A stretch of 64,000 nucleotides of DNA from Ectobius pallidus. Lineage: Eukaryota > Arthropoda > Insecta > Blattodea > Ectobiidae. Shown here in pieces: positions 47,556 through 59,852 of this stretch. Within the stretch, counting starts at the first letter, position 1; each line of letters starts with the position of its first letter. The notes under the pieces are model-generated. The model worked only from the letters and a program-made list of their open reading frames with translations, had not been told where the DNA came from and ran no database searches. Made by a program: the position numbers and the translations under genes. The stretch lies in the NCBI GenBank assembly GCA_964059195.1, contig CAXKWD010000005.1, positions 139,897,686-139,961,685 of the forward strand, written 5' to 3'.

Positions 47556-50500
47556 ATGTCTGGTGCTAAAGAACGATTTAATATCACTCGAAAGATTTTG
47601 TATTTTACGGGAACGGCAATTATGGGAGATGATAAATCTATACTTTATAAAGTATATTCGTATGTTTGCCGCATCATGGTTTACTTCAACTATTGTACAA
47701 TAGTTGCAGATACTCTGCTTCATCTTGATGATCTAAGTCACACGATTGCAGGGGTGGCTCTTGAACTCCCCGTTCTAAGCTGTCTTTGGATAGATGTATT
47801 TATAAGGTAAATATTTTTAAAAATTTTGAACAGTCAACGGTAAAATAATCACTTTTGACGGTAGATGACATTATTTAGGGGAACTTAAATATGTTACTAA
47901 GTGGTATAAAATTATAGCAATCCATGGTTACGAACTTCAATTGCTTCACATGGAAATACTCTTTTCGTTAAGAATAATTCCATATAATTATTAAATAGTC
48001 TCAGTCTGATTTGAATTAAATTGATAATTCATTTCGCCGTTTTAAATGTTAAATTCATCACAATTTATCACAGCTGTGTCCAATGGCAACTTGCGTAGAG
48101 GCAAGCAGCTTCATTTATGTTTCTAATAAATGATTTTCTTCTTTACTTGGTGGAAAAGGGTTGTCAACTCCATTCTTTTATATTGGCAGCTCTGTACGAA
48201 AAAATCAATAAACTTTGTCTACGCAAGTGCATACTAGATGGCAGAACAGTTCAAGGACAGCTGAAACCCCCAAAATGGTATACGAAATAATATAATTTAA
48301 CAAATATAAATAAGTTATAAATAAAAATAGTGTCTGATACACATAGTAAAAAGATCTTATGTGAGTTGAACATACTGTAGGCCTACCTACTCGCAAAATA
48401 AAATCTCGTTTGTACCACTCCTTTCATAAATAACTATTTTGTGAACATTGCCCTGCCTGACAGATATGGAATAAGTGGGTGAAGTAGAATTTTGTGCCTG
48501 GTTATCAGTAGAGCTGACAATTTGAAGCAGTTTTCTGGAAAACATGACAACATAAATATAACGTTAGCACAGCTGTTAGTATACCGGTAGAAATGACACT
48601 CTAAACAAAAAACTGCATTAAAATTTTAAAATAATAAGTAAAATAAAACAAATATCTCTGGTTATTATTTTTAAGAAACTTTTTTTTTCTATTTTGTTAA
48701 TGCTGACTTCGGTGCTGAAGATTGCTTAGCTACGGTATTACTGTTCGCGTCTCTACTCTACCCTACCTCAGTATTAAAAAAAAAAATCCCAGAGATGCTT
48801 ATATACTGAAAGTAGCTGCATTTTGGTAGTTTCAGTCAAATAGAAATTGGGTTTTGAGAAATCTCCTTCATATAGGACAAAATAATTATTATGTTCTATG
48901 TATACTTGCATTCTTATAGTTTCAACAGACGTCCGGTGGAGGAACTGTTATATTTAACGGAGAAATTCAGTTGGGAAGACTGTCCTGAACGGGATGAGAA
49001 GTCAGGCCGCTTGACGATGGCTGGGATTATACCCAAAGTACAGAAGTATGTGGTGTACATTGTGTTGGCGGTTGCACTACCTCATGGCCTGCATATGTTA
49101 CACAGGGGAATGCAGTCGAGGGATCTCCTTGGCGTCGACGCCTGGTACCCCTTCGAGACCAGCTCGAGTCCTACGTATGAACTGATCTTGGCCATGCAAG
49201 TAAGAACTACTTAAATATTTGTCATCACTGGTATTTTCAGTTTTCACGGACACTATTGTAGTTGAAATTATATAACAGACTTACTAGTAAATGTTGTTTG
49301 TAAGGGCGATGAACGATGTTTGGAACGATCACCGTGCAAGTTCTACAAACGCTGTTAGCTGATAAAACTTTACACTAGTCAAAACAATTAAAGGGACACT
49401 ATTTTTATTGCAAAAATCAGAAAACATTCAACAGCTGCAGGTAGACACTATGTTGCACACTAATTGCCCATGGATTGTTTACATCAGCGTCTTCACTTAC
49501 CACCAGTGGTCCGCGGACCATAGGTTGAGAAATGCAGGTTTACATGAATCATCAAACATACAAACTTTTCGTGCGACCATGAATGAGTGAGAAAGAAACA
49601 TATCAAGAAAAGAGCAAAATCAAAGTGGTCACATGGGGAAGGTCCATACTTCCAAATCAGTCTATGGAACGCAAGTTTCTCGATATTTGGGCACCTGGGT
49701 TGGTGTACCAACAGCTCAGAATTAACGTAATCGAACACATTTGGGACAGAAGAGTTCGTAGCTGCCCAACAGCCCCTCACATTCTACAGGAACTGGAAGT
49801 AGCCCTTCATGAGGAATGGGAGAACTTTCCTCCAAGAGGCAGCAAGAGGCCTATCAGATGCATGCCTCGAAGGTGTGCGGCAGTATTAGTGGCAAATGAT
49901 TGTCATGAAAGAACTAGATTAGTGTTTCATTAAGAAATACAGTATTGTCTCATTGAAATGACCTTTCACTTTGATATATCACCATCTCACACACTTGCAT
50001 TTTTAATTTGAATACTTTAAGTGGCAAGTGAATGATATTTAGTCAATTTACAATAAAAGATTAGGGTACCGTACTAGAATGTGCTTGTATTATGTTATCC
50101 CTTAAAAAATCATTTATGAAACAAATAACGTTCACAAAGTGTTCCTCTAATTGTTTTTACCATTGTATATTGTGTAATACTATAAGTTACTATATTATAC
50201 TATTGTACAATACTAGGTTACAATGCTTGGTGTTGTATAATACTAATAATAATACTAACTGATTATAATGCTAACTAATACTATTGTGTAATACTAGTAT
50301 TATACTACTATAATACTAAGGATGCTATTAATATTTTTAAATACGTATGTATGGAACCAGTCTTTTTGTGATCCAATTGATAAATGAGATAAGCTAGAAG
50401 ACATTAAAGTGCAATGTTTGGAAACCTACTGCTAAGTAATACATGTTTTTAATCCTGCAGATATTTTGTAGCTTCATTTATACAGCTAAGTTCTATGGCA

Positions 50501-53500
50501 TACTTGGATTGTACGCCATGCTTGTGTTCATAGCATGCGCTCAGCTTAAGAAAGTCCGAAACAGTCTAGAGCAAATAGGAGAGGATGATCTCAAGAATTT
50601 GAAAGAGAAGGGCAATAGAAAACTCGCCAAATGCATTGGTGTTCATCAGACAGTTCTCAGGTAAGTTCAAACACTTCAGATTATTTAGTAAAGTTACAGA
50701 GCCCGTAATATGACTATACTTTCTCTAAACTACGTCTATGCCAGAAAGTAAAATATTTTTAAAAATTCTGGTATCGGTACGTTCACAATGTTTACAAACA
50801 ACTGAAATAAGGAATCCCTTGTTCGTCCTTTATACGCTTAATATCCTCATTCCATCCCCTTCTTCACCATATCGTATGACCATGTTGTTGTTGCTGTTGT
50901 TTTGTGATATTACGACAACCACAAATACTACTACAAAAATACTGCGAAAGTCAGAAAGATCACCGATATTTTTTATACTCGATTGCAATATACAATAGTA
51001 CTTAGAAAAGTTTGGCAATTTCAATTTATCGGTTATCCTGGAGTGGTCTTCATGCTAGAACATGCAGGGCTCTGGTGTGTGCCGGTACTGTACAAGCTTA
51101 GTGTTAATGTATTTTATTTTATTTTATTGCAGTTTCATGGGTTCCATGCAGAGTGCGTTAAGCGCGCTATTATTTGGACACTTCTTGATAGAGTTAATTG
51201 GTATAGCCTTCGCCTGCTTCGGGTTTGTCATGGTAAATGTCATTAGAATAATACAAAATTTATCATAACATAAACTGTCCCATTTGTGAAATTATTGGTC
51301 CATCATATGAACCGTTATTTATTCTAGTTACTACAAAAATAAAAGTCTACCAGAGAAAGGTGATTGCCGATGCAATCAGGACAATGTGATCATGATCAAG
51401 ACTTGTGTTGGTTACCTACATATCCTCCATCTTTATACCTCCATATACTTTAAATTGTTTTTCTTTATTTCTTTCTGCCTTTCTTTCTTTCCACAGTTAT
51501 CCACAGTTATGATACAAGGGGAAGAAATAATATGGTGTTACCTAAATTTCGTTTACAGAAATCCCTTGATTCTTATTTGTATCTTGGGATAAAATTGTAT
51601 AATAAGTTACTGGTGTCTTTGAGACAGACTAGAGATGCAAATCTTTAAAAAAAAAATGGAATTAAATGTATGTTAAAAAGACGTAATTTTTACACTATAC
51701 AGGAATACCTGAACATAGATGTATTCTTTTAATGGCTCATTGACGTTACCTATTGCATCGTATGCTGAATGGTATAATAAATTATTATTATTTACTTTTT
51801 CATTCATTCTTCTTTCTTTATCTTTATTCCTTCACTCTTTCTCTTTCATTTCCACATTCATCTACCCATCAATCAATTGCTACTTCAGCGCTTCCATCCA
51901 CACATAACTTACATACCCATCCATTTGTCCAACATCATTTCATCCATAAATCTCCACTTCCACCATCTATTTCACCATCCATCCGTAGATCAATCCATCT
52001 ACCGTTCCTTCCCTTCATTTTTCCATCCTTTCTGCCAGTGATCCGATCATATAATTATTATCCATACTCCTTCCATTAAAACTTCGACCCATTTTTCTTT
52101 TATCCCTAGAATTATATCTGTATTCTGCTTTCATATTTCAGGAAGACAACGTTAGTACAAACTAACATTCGTTTATTGTGCTCACAAAGAATTTGTAATA
52201 GACCTAAGTCGCCAACAGTCGTCAGCCTCTTCATACCTACTATATCCCTGATAAAAATATCAATTTTGCTTACAAGATTGCTGGATTCTTTTTTAAAGTA
52301 TAAATTGTCGTACGGACAATTTTATGAGACATGGGCTTTTCATGCACTGGACTGAGGCTTCTGAAAAGTGTAGAAATTAAATTGAAGGAGCAAGTTATAA
52401 AAACTAGAGAACCTGTTGCAACTATAGTGAAGAATTTGATGTAAGAACATAAAGTGAAACGAATGGCAGATTCCCGAGAAAGAATCTTTTGTACGTCGCA
52501 CAAGAACGATGGAGCTACCGCCGAACATCCAAAACGTATAACATATTTTATCAGAAAGGTGTAAGATGGGAACTTATATTGGGTGTAAATTTGGGGGAAA
52601 TCGTTTTTATTGTTAAGCAATTGCGAATATTAAAAAATAAAAATATTAGATGTGAGATGGAACCTCTAATGTATTATTCAAAATTATCAACCAATCCATG
52701 TATTTTGTGCAATATCAATCGTAGGAATAATTAGCAGAGCGAAATGCTATTGATATTACATACGAATACCTTACAGTGGAAATTAGTGGCATGTTTCAAA
52801 ATCTGTGTGCAAAATAGGCCTAATGTGACAAATTTTCTTGGTTAGCCTTCTCTCAGTTAATTTTGTGCAGGCCAATTACTCACAAATGAGACGATTTAGA
52901 TTGAATTACGTAAGTTATTATTAGATATAGACCAAGCATGTGAAGAATGTATTCAACATCAACCAATCATACTCCTGCTTCACTCAATCTTCATAAAAAT
53001 TACGAGAAACAGAGGTTACAAATATGCTTTTCTGGGAGCTATGACATTAATTTATAATTAAGTGGTTCCGTCAGGATTTCTTGTGTAATTGAAATGAACT
53101 ATGTTTATGCTTACATCTGTTCAGAAATCAGCATTGTAATATTTTACGGAACATGTGTTACATATTTCAGCAAATAGTGCTTGCGATTCTTTTTCGCAGA
53201 GAACAGCTATATAGATTACATGTCTTTAATGTATTTTAATAGTACATTCACATAATAATATGGTACTACAATAATATAAAGTAGTAGAGTACATTCATTA
53301 ATAAAATTACTGTTTATGAATTTTTTTACATTTTATTCTTCAGTTATTATAAATACAAATTGTAACTTTTGACATTATGGATAACTATACGAGCAATGCA
53401 TTTGCCATTACATTATCTATGATAATGACATGAGTTATTTTTTCAGTTATGGGGAGACATGATGAAGCTGTATACAGTAATCCTGGTGTTCATAGGACAA

Positions 53501-54171
53501 ATGCTCATATTAGCTGTCTACTGTGTACTTGGATCGGAACTCTCTAATCAGGTAATCTATATTTTTTCCTGAGAAACCACCTTAGGTCTACATGGTGATT
53601 TTCGATACAAAATGCATTCCTGGTAATTCTGATTGATTTTTGTGAAAGTACTTGAGATTTTCTATTTAGATATAACACTTTAGTCACAGTCTTTTGAGAT
53701 AGTGAAATAGGTAGATATTTTCCGCTCTAGAACCGACTTAATGCCGGTTGTCGACGAAGAGCTAAGAGCTAAGTTAGTTTAGCTTAGCTCACATGTACAG
53801 TGTGGGATTTCATATATAGTTGTGCCGACAAAACTACATAAGAAATCCGGCACAACTATATATGAAATCCCGCACTGTATGTGAGTTAGCTTAGCTCTTG
53901 GTCGACAACCGACATTAAAGTAAACAAGTCATCTGTCTCACTCGCACATACAAACATACGAGTATTGTTCTAGAGTGAGACAGACTTATTTGTTTACTTT
54001 AAAGCCGGTTCTAGAGCGAAAAAGATCTACCCATTCCACTGTATCAAAAGAAACCAATATATATATATATATATATAGTATATCTTTCGCTCTAGAACCG
54101 GCTTTAAAGTAAACAAATAAGTCTGTCTCACTCTAGGACAATACTCGTATGTTTGTATGTGCGAGTGAGAC

Positions 54172-54222
<51 letters not shown>

Positions 54223-56556
54223 GAATTATTACGGCAATATTAAAACAACATACAGAATTACGCTGCGTGCACAATCTGTTTTAATGATTAGACCTATTGT
54301 CAGAGTGCATTAAGAGCTAAGTTAACTTCCTTTTTCCTTCCTTTATTTCTTTCTTTCATGCTTTCTTTCCTACCTTCTTTTTACTTCACCTTTCATTCTT
54401 TCATCCTTTAATAATTCATTCTTACTTTCCTTTTTCATTTCTTTATTTCTTTCTTTCTCTCTTCCTTTCTTTCTTTCTTTCTTCCATTTTCTTCTTTTCT
54501 GTGCTTTTAGCTTTCTCTTGCAAATAATAATAATAAACGACATAACAGAAACATCAAATATTTGAAATTATTATATTGACATCATTGACTTGTTTTTGTA
54601 AACGTATTAAAAATATAAAATATCCCTTGCCATTAAATTGTGGCATAGCTTTGCAAACACCACTCAAAATATACAGAGTGGCCTGAAAAAGGTGACAGAA
54701 ATACTTTAATCATTCAACTCAGTTACCTCTTTTTGGGCCACCCTATATAGACCATTAACTTGAGTGGCCTGAAATATTTGTTCATATTTTTGCTATTACG
54801 TTTACCGCAGGCTGAAGATGTCGGAATTTCTGCGTACAGCTGTGAATGGATAGGATCCCCGGTCACCGAACAACGAACGCTTATGTTCGTCATTGCTGCG
54901 GCTAATACTGATTTCAAACTTCTAGCGGGAGGCTTTATACCTGTTACCAAGGAAACAATGCTAGCAGTGAGTATCTGGAAACAATATAGGTTCAGTGTAA
55001 ATATCCTGCCTCATACTAGGTTATTAAATTACTAGCTTGGTGGCCCCTCACAGAATTCCGGTCTTCTAGATTAAATGCCAATTTAAGAAGAAGAAGAAGA
55101 AGAAGAAGAAGAAAACAGAGGCATCTGCTAATTCAAGTTCGTTTGCCCTAGGCAAATATCTTACAATGTCTTTACTGCAAAATAGTTCTTCTCTGTTCCG
55201 TTTTGAAGAATTTTCGTCAGGAGTGTTGCTCTTTTATTTGGATTCTCCATATTTTCACTTTTGGTAACTTCACTCATGTTTCTGTTCTACCTTCAATCAA
55301 ATTTATGTTCTTACTTCAGCCAGGTTTTTGTTCTTAATGTTATTAACTTTATTCTCAACACCACTTCTTCTCTCTCATTCTACGTCCTTCCAGTAGTGTA
55401 GTCGAGGGTATACGCAGGTATATGCCGTATACCTTCAAATAATCTTACTCGTTAGTATATGTCTTCCGTTTTCTTGCTTTGGCTGTGTTTCATTTATTTA
55501 TTTATTTGCTTATTTGTTTGCGTACTTGACAATTGACAAATCTGATTCGAGAGCCCAATGTGAGAGGAAGAAAGAGTCTGATCCATTAAAAGAAGTTCTG
55601 TAGAGTTTTTTTTTAAATTATTATTAGATAGCCGGAACTAAATAACGACAATATTATCTCTGAATCAAATGGTGTAGTTTTCACACTAATTTTTATTATA
55701 AGCCCTTGTGTAGAAATGTGATGGGTAACATGTATTTCATATTTTGAAATCTCAAAACTCTATATACCTCTCCTAACATTATTATTCTATGCCAGATAAT
55801 GGGTGTAAATGCATTGCTACTACTTTATTTTGAAATTTGTGAAATATTTTGCATTTTTAAAATAAATTAAATAATTTTATCAATAATGTCTCATATTAAC
55901 TGCTTCCATGCAGTCCAAAAATCCAGTTAATATATATGACTTCCGCTAAAATTTCCCCGAAACTTCAGAGCAAACCCTTTGCAAATTTTGAGACTACAGC
56001 ATTGCGTCCGTCTCGACTTTTTGATAAAGATTGATATATTTCAGCACTGCTCTTCTTACCCAGTTTTCTATGGCAACCGAACAAGGCCAATTTCAATTAA
56101 TTTCACAATTGAACTCGGTCTACACGGAAACGCCAGCTCAAATATTATATTAGATTATTCAAAGCATGCAATAGTACGGTACTGAAAATATTTTCAAATA
56201 GTAATGAAAAAACAAAAGTATAACAAGGTTTGTTTGCAGTCGCAATTACAAACTCCTTTACCCATAACTAGACCATTAAAGAGGTTATAGCGGTTTCAAT
56301 ATCTGTAGTACATAGGTTTGATTCCAATTTGGCTCAGTCGTTTGGATGAGGTAACTCCCATTACCTTTATGTTCCTCTTGAAAGTCAATTCAAACTGATT
56401 GGATGGGTCAATTTTATCTGTGACTGCCCCACATTATTATCTCATCGTTGAATGCATTCATAAGGCCTCTTCTATATCACAGAAAGCACTAATAATTAAC
56501 ATAAATGCAAGTTTTCTTTGTGAACATGTAATAAGTTAATAATAATGAAACCTATT

Positions 56557-56588
<32 letters not shown>

Positions 56589-57122
56589 GATGGCTGATAA
56601 CAGAAATAGCAAATTTGAGCTAAGTGTACTTTCATTCACTCTAATGGTATGACTAAGTAAATTTATTTCTATCTGACACTGCTAAGATAAATCTACTCAG
56701 TAGCCTGGACTAGTCTATTATTGAAATATTGTCATTTGAAGGGGTGATGTTTCATTGGCACTCTGGACTCTTTTTACAACAGTCAGTTCAATTAGGGATT
56801 ACGAAGAGATCTTTACTAAGTGGTTCTCCTTAATTTCTTATACCGAAAATTATTTTACTGGTTGAATGTTTTGTTTTAAGGGCACCAGCCAAGGAAGTAA
56901 GCTACTTCGGACTGACCACCTTGCTATTCATCGAACTTTTTACCAGAGAGTTTTTGTTGTGATATATTTCTCATAGCACTACCACATATTCAGTGCGGAA
57001 GAAACCATGTCATAGGCAATTTCTGAATTATTTTTTCTTTTCAGGTACTGAACCAGGCGTTTTCCTTCACAATGTTCTTGTTAAATTTTAAAGAAGTGGA
57101 AGAAGATGGCCTTAAGAGCTAA
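47556..57122 (+). CDS. Odorant receptor OR-C (7tm_6), seven exons
   Basis: Exons 47556-47806, 48920-49199, 50461-50660, 51133-51232, 53447-53551, 54811-54966 and 57045-57122 join to 389 aa with GT-AG junctions and the same phases as OR-A and OR-B. The protein begins MSGAKERFNITRKILYFTGT. It has the OR membrane pattern, with IAFACFGFVM and GQMLILAVYCVLGSE, and ends YSCEWIGSPVTEQRTLMFVI, AGGF, LNQAFSFTMFLLNF. Exon 3 is 15 bp longer than in OR-B, all within a charged cytoplasmic-type loop. AATAAA at 57166-57171 follows the stop by 44 bp. Introns carry a Tc1 remnant (2), a foldback element (5) and a SINE (6). No break is seen. The ligand is unknown; it would act with Orco. Confidence 0.92.
49620..49933 (+). 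pseudogene. Tc1-like transposase C-terminal remnant
   Basis: The frame reads NVIEHIWDRRVRSCPTAPHI, then LQELEVALHEEWENFPP and MPRRCAAVLVANDCHERT. This is the end of a Tc1 DD34E transposase, with the third catalytic Glu in the IEH motif. The expected SPDLNPIEHVWD lead-in is degraded and the rest of the enzyme is missing. It lies in OR-C intron 2, in the gene's direction. Confidence 0.75.
50165..50330. repeat. Degenerate TAATACTA minisatellite
   Basis: Loose repetition of ATACTA / TATTGTGTAATACTA motifs, rich in short palindromes. It lies in OR-C intron 2. Confidence 0.5.
51780..52080. repeat. Pyrimidine-rich low-complexity tract
   Basis: TTCTTTCTTTATC then CATCCA-type tetranucleotide runs, strongly strand-biased to C and T. 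Frames through it read as Ser/Phe/His-rich nonsense. It lies in OR-C intron 4; the rest of that intron (51233-53446) shows nothing recognisable. Confidence 0.7.
53701..54040. mobile_element. Foldback element with two internal hairpins
   Basis: The outer ends are inverted repeats of about 35 bp (AGTGAAATAGGTAGAT at the left; complement of the right AGTGGAATGGGTAGAT), continuing into CGCTCTAGAACCG. Inside, 53743-53827 pairs with 53849-53912, and 53914-53944 pairs with 53972-54004, so almost the whole 340 bp can fold. There is no coding capacity. The target duplication is unclear. It lies in OR-C intron 5. Confidence 0.75.
54082..54171. mobile_element. Truncated inverted copy of the same foldback family
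   Basis: Near-exact complement of about 53936-54020, separated from it by a TA microsatellite. It ends in GAGTGAGAC at the start of a long (TA)n tract. Confidence 0.8.
54172..54220. repeat. (TA)n microsatellite
   Basis: About 24 TA units, lightly interrupted at the start. Such tracts often mark insertion points of TA-targeting elements. Confidence 0.9.
54330..54500. repeat. CTTT-rich low-complexity tract
   Basis: TTTCTTTC / CTTCCTT repeats of variable register in OR-C intron 5. Confidence 0.8.
55085..55114. repeat. (AAG)n microsatellite
   Basis: Ten AAG units just inside OR-C intron 6. Confidence 0.9.
56265..56588 (+). mobile_element. tRNA-derived SINE with 27-A tail
   Basis: AGGTTTGATTCCAATTT (56315-56331) fits a Pol III B box, with TTATAGCGGTTTCAA upstream as a decayed A box. 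About 240 bp later the segment ends in 27 uninterrupted A (56562-56588). The unbroken tail suggests a fairly recent insertion. It is in OR-C intron 6, sense. Confidence 0.5.
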
Positions 57123-57331
57123 TGGCTAATGTGTCTTGATAATTATGTAATGTTAAGGGAGCGAAAATAAATATTTATTGTGTATCTTTATATTACTGTG
57201 AAAATAAAATATTCTTAAATGCTTCTTTATCTTCACTTTCCTTTAGGATAATGATAGACAAACTTCTAGTTTGAATTTTGTTGCACCAACTTTTTTTTTT
57301 TAATTCTTAACGTTACAAAGTAACCTAGACT

Positions 57332-57560
57332 CTATGGATTATAAATTTCTCTTGACATTGTAAATTGGAGAGAATTAAATATTTTAGAACATACGTAGTA
57401 AGGAGACGATTCGAAAAGATGGGTAGGGTGTTTCGACCGTGCAATGCTGTTTCTACTTCGCGTGTTGTAAGAAGGGTGGTTCAAGTTGATTTTGAAAAGG
57501 TGTTCATGAAAATAAGAAAAGTGGGCGCCTTCAAAAATAATTAAATACATGAGGTTTGGA
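57332..57560 (-). mobile_element. LINE fragment, ORF2 C-terminus
   Basis: The minus strand reads NHPSYNTRSRN, then KHPTHLFESSPYYVCSKIFN, the NTR...SP.Y...K.+N pattern of CR1/Jockey-like ORF2 ends. It is short, 5'-truncated and just downstream of OR-C. It belongs to the same broad LINE type as 11205-11957. Confidence 0.7.
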
Positions 57561-58375
57561 GTATCTCGTGCGTTTTAAATAAGTATCAAGTATCTTGGCG
57601 CTATAAATAGTATTATGCGTTTTTGTAAGACAGCGATTCTGTTTGTGGGGAATTGACCCCTGCTCCCCAAACAATAATGTTATGTTTTATTCTAGAATAT
57701 ATAGCTATAATAGCATGAAAGAATTGTTTTCTCAATGCACTTAAGATGCTAGCTTAAAAAATAAATAAGTAAAATTAGATAAATATTTGCATAAATTGTG
57801 TTTGTGTCCCAATTTAAATAACAATCTATCGGTAACCTTAGAAATTTAGAATTTGCTGCTTCTTCGATTTCCATATTGTTAAACACAAAGGAATTATTAA
57901 TCTCTCTGACAACAAGGATGAATGGGTGAGGCTAAAATTGATGTAGGCTAATAGGAACATTTAGCCCCAGACAGAAAACTAGGCCTAGGTGATTTCCTCA
58001 TTTAAAGTTTTATTTTCTTATTCATGCTTTTAGATTTCAAGGCTGTCCAAACGAAAAAGTAATACATAATATAGACACGTATATATGAAACTCTAAAGAC
58101 ACAAGCTACAGTGAACTAACAACAATCTAGGAAAAAGAAGCCTACATGTTCAATAATTATATATTTCATACGCCTTATAGACCTAAAAGATCTTTAATGT
58201 AGTTTATTAACAACTATGCGTGAATTCTTTCTTCGTGATAGCATCAAACATGAAGTTCATTTTCATCTTTATGTTATTAAAGTGACTTAAAAATATCTTT
58301 ACACTCACAAAACAAACAATCACATATAATTTATGTATGCCTCAGGTCACATTAAATTACGCATACGATCGTCGG

Positions 58376-58707
58376 TAGGGTTGAGCATCGAAGGTCGATG
58401 TTTTTAAACATTTACAGTATAAAATAAGATTAATAAGTTTACCTTAGTTCTAATATATAATTTTATTTACAGTAGCTTAATTTCACAAACCTTGACTTTT
58501 TTACACCGATAGATTTCATGGAAATATTCATGTTTATTTGATTAATTTTCCTGAAACAATTACCTTTTTTTAATAGGCTATACATCGATGTTTTCCAACA
58601 AAACACATCGATATTTTCAGGACGATATTATCATCACATCGATGGTTACCTCCGATTTCAACATCGATGGTAAACATCGAAGTTTTAACTGTCGATGCTC
58701 ATCCCTA
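58376..58707. mobile_element. hAT-type MITE, 332 bp
   Basis: The left end TAGGGTTGAGCATCGA and the complement of the right end TAGGGATGAGCATCGA match at 15 of 16. Flanking octamers ATCGTCGG (58368-58375) and AGCGTCGG (58708-58715) agree at 7 of 8, fitting an aged hAT 8-bp duplication. The interior repeats ACATCGATG motifs. Its ends differ from those of the complete hAT at 40619, so it belongs to another family. Confidence 0.8.
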
Positions 58708-59112
58708 AGCGTCGGTTACTTTTAAAAATACTTTAATTACAAACAGGAAACGTATATGGGAACCCCAGAAATGCGCACATGATAAATTAAATTAGTAGTC
58801 TAATATGGCTGAGAGTAACACTTGTCGAAACATACAGTGATTGCGTAGTGATATGCAATATTTTTTAAACATTCTAAATATAATTGTGTGAAATACACCC
58901 TCTAAGTTTCCGTTCTAATCTAAGTCACACCATACCAATTCAACCCTTCTGTTACAGGTCGCTGAACTGGTTTCAGGTGGCAACACTGTTTTTATTTATT
59001 TTAAAATAATTTTCTAGTGAATGTTTAAATGTTTATTAGAATAACTGGCACTCTATTATCATATTCTTTTATAAGAAGAACTGGATAAACATTCACACCT
59101 AAAGCCTGTATC

Positions 59113-59145
<33 letters not shown>

Positions 59146-59158
59146 TATTATTATATAC

Positions 59159-59201
<43 letters not shown>
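59113..59201. repeat. (AAT)n / (ATT)n inverted microsatellite
   Basis: About ten AAT units, a short AT-rich centre (about 59145-59158), then about fourteen ATT units. The two halves are complementary and could form a long AT hairpin. A separate (TG)n tract follows at about 59286-59304. Confidence 0.9.
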
Positions 59202-59852
59202 GTCCCCGTTTTATTTGACCCTATTTTGCCACTGGCATGTTAGGGTTATAGTTCTACAACACGTGTTTCTTTACATATATATATGTGTGTGTGTGTGTGT
59301 GTGTATGCTTGCAATGCCTACATAAATGTATTGATTACAATGCAAGTGACTACAACTTAAAACCACTCGGGTGGGTGCACTAATTAGAAATAATTACACA
59401 TTACTATTACCTACAATGGAACAAAAAATACATATACTTATATATTACTGACACCTATCTGGATACACTAATTACACATTATAAATACAGTTACTGTTAC
59501 CTTCATAGGTATCATTAGTTACAATTATGTACTAGTTACTAATGCCCTTGTGAATAAAGTGAAATTACAATTAATGCTCATTTTAGACATCTGCTGCTTA
59601 TACTGATCCGTGAATATGAGTTACGAAGTTTTGAAATTTTTGGGAACAGCATTTCTGCAGGAAAATGTAATCTAGGGGTTTCCTATAGTGCCCTGAACAT
59701 TCTTCAACGTGAGAGATTAATATGTGTATATATTATATAAATAAGTGTTTTATTTTTTTTCAGTTTCAGTGATTAAATCCTTGGTGCCTTATTCCCTTCA
59801 AATTTCCTAGTTATTGATATCTACGTATATTATACAATTTACAGAATAATAA

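Noticed and set aside
49500..49535. CAGTGGTCCGCGGACCATAG, then GTTGAGAAATGC, like a hAT end
   Set aside because: A solo fragment without partner; too little to call an element.
51719..52079. 62- and 108-codon frames
   Set aside because: Low-complexity CT-rich sequence inside OR-C intron 4.
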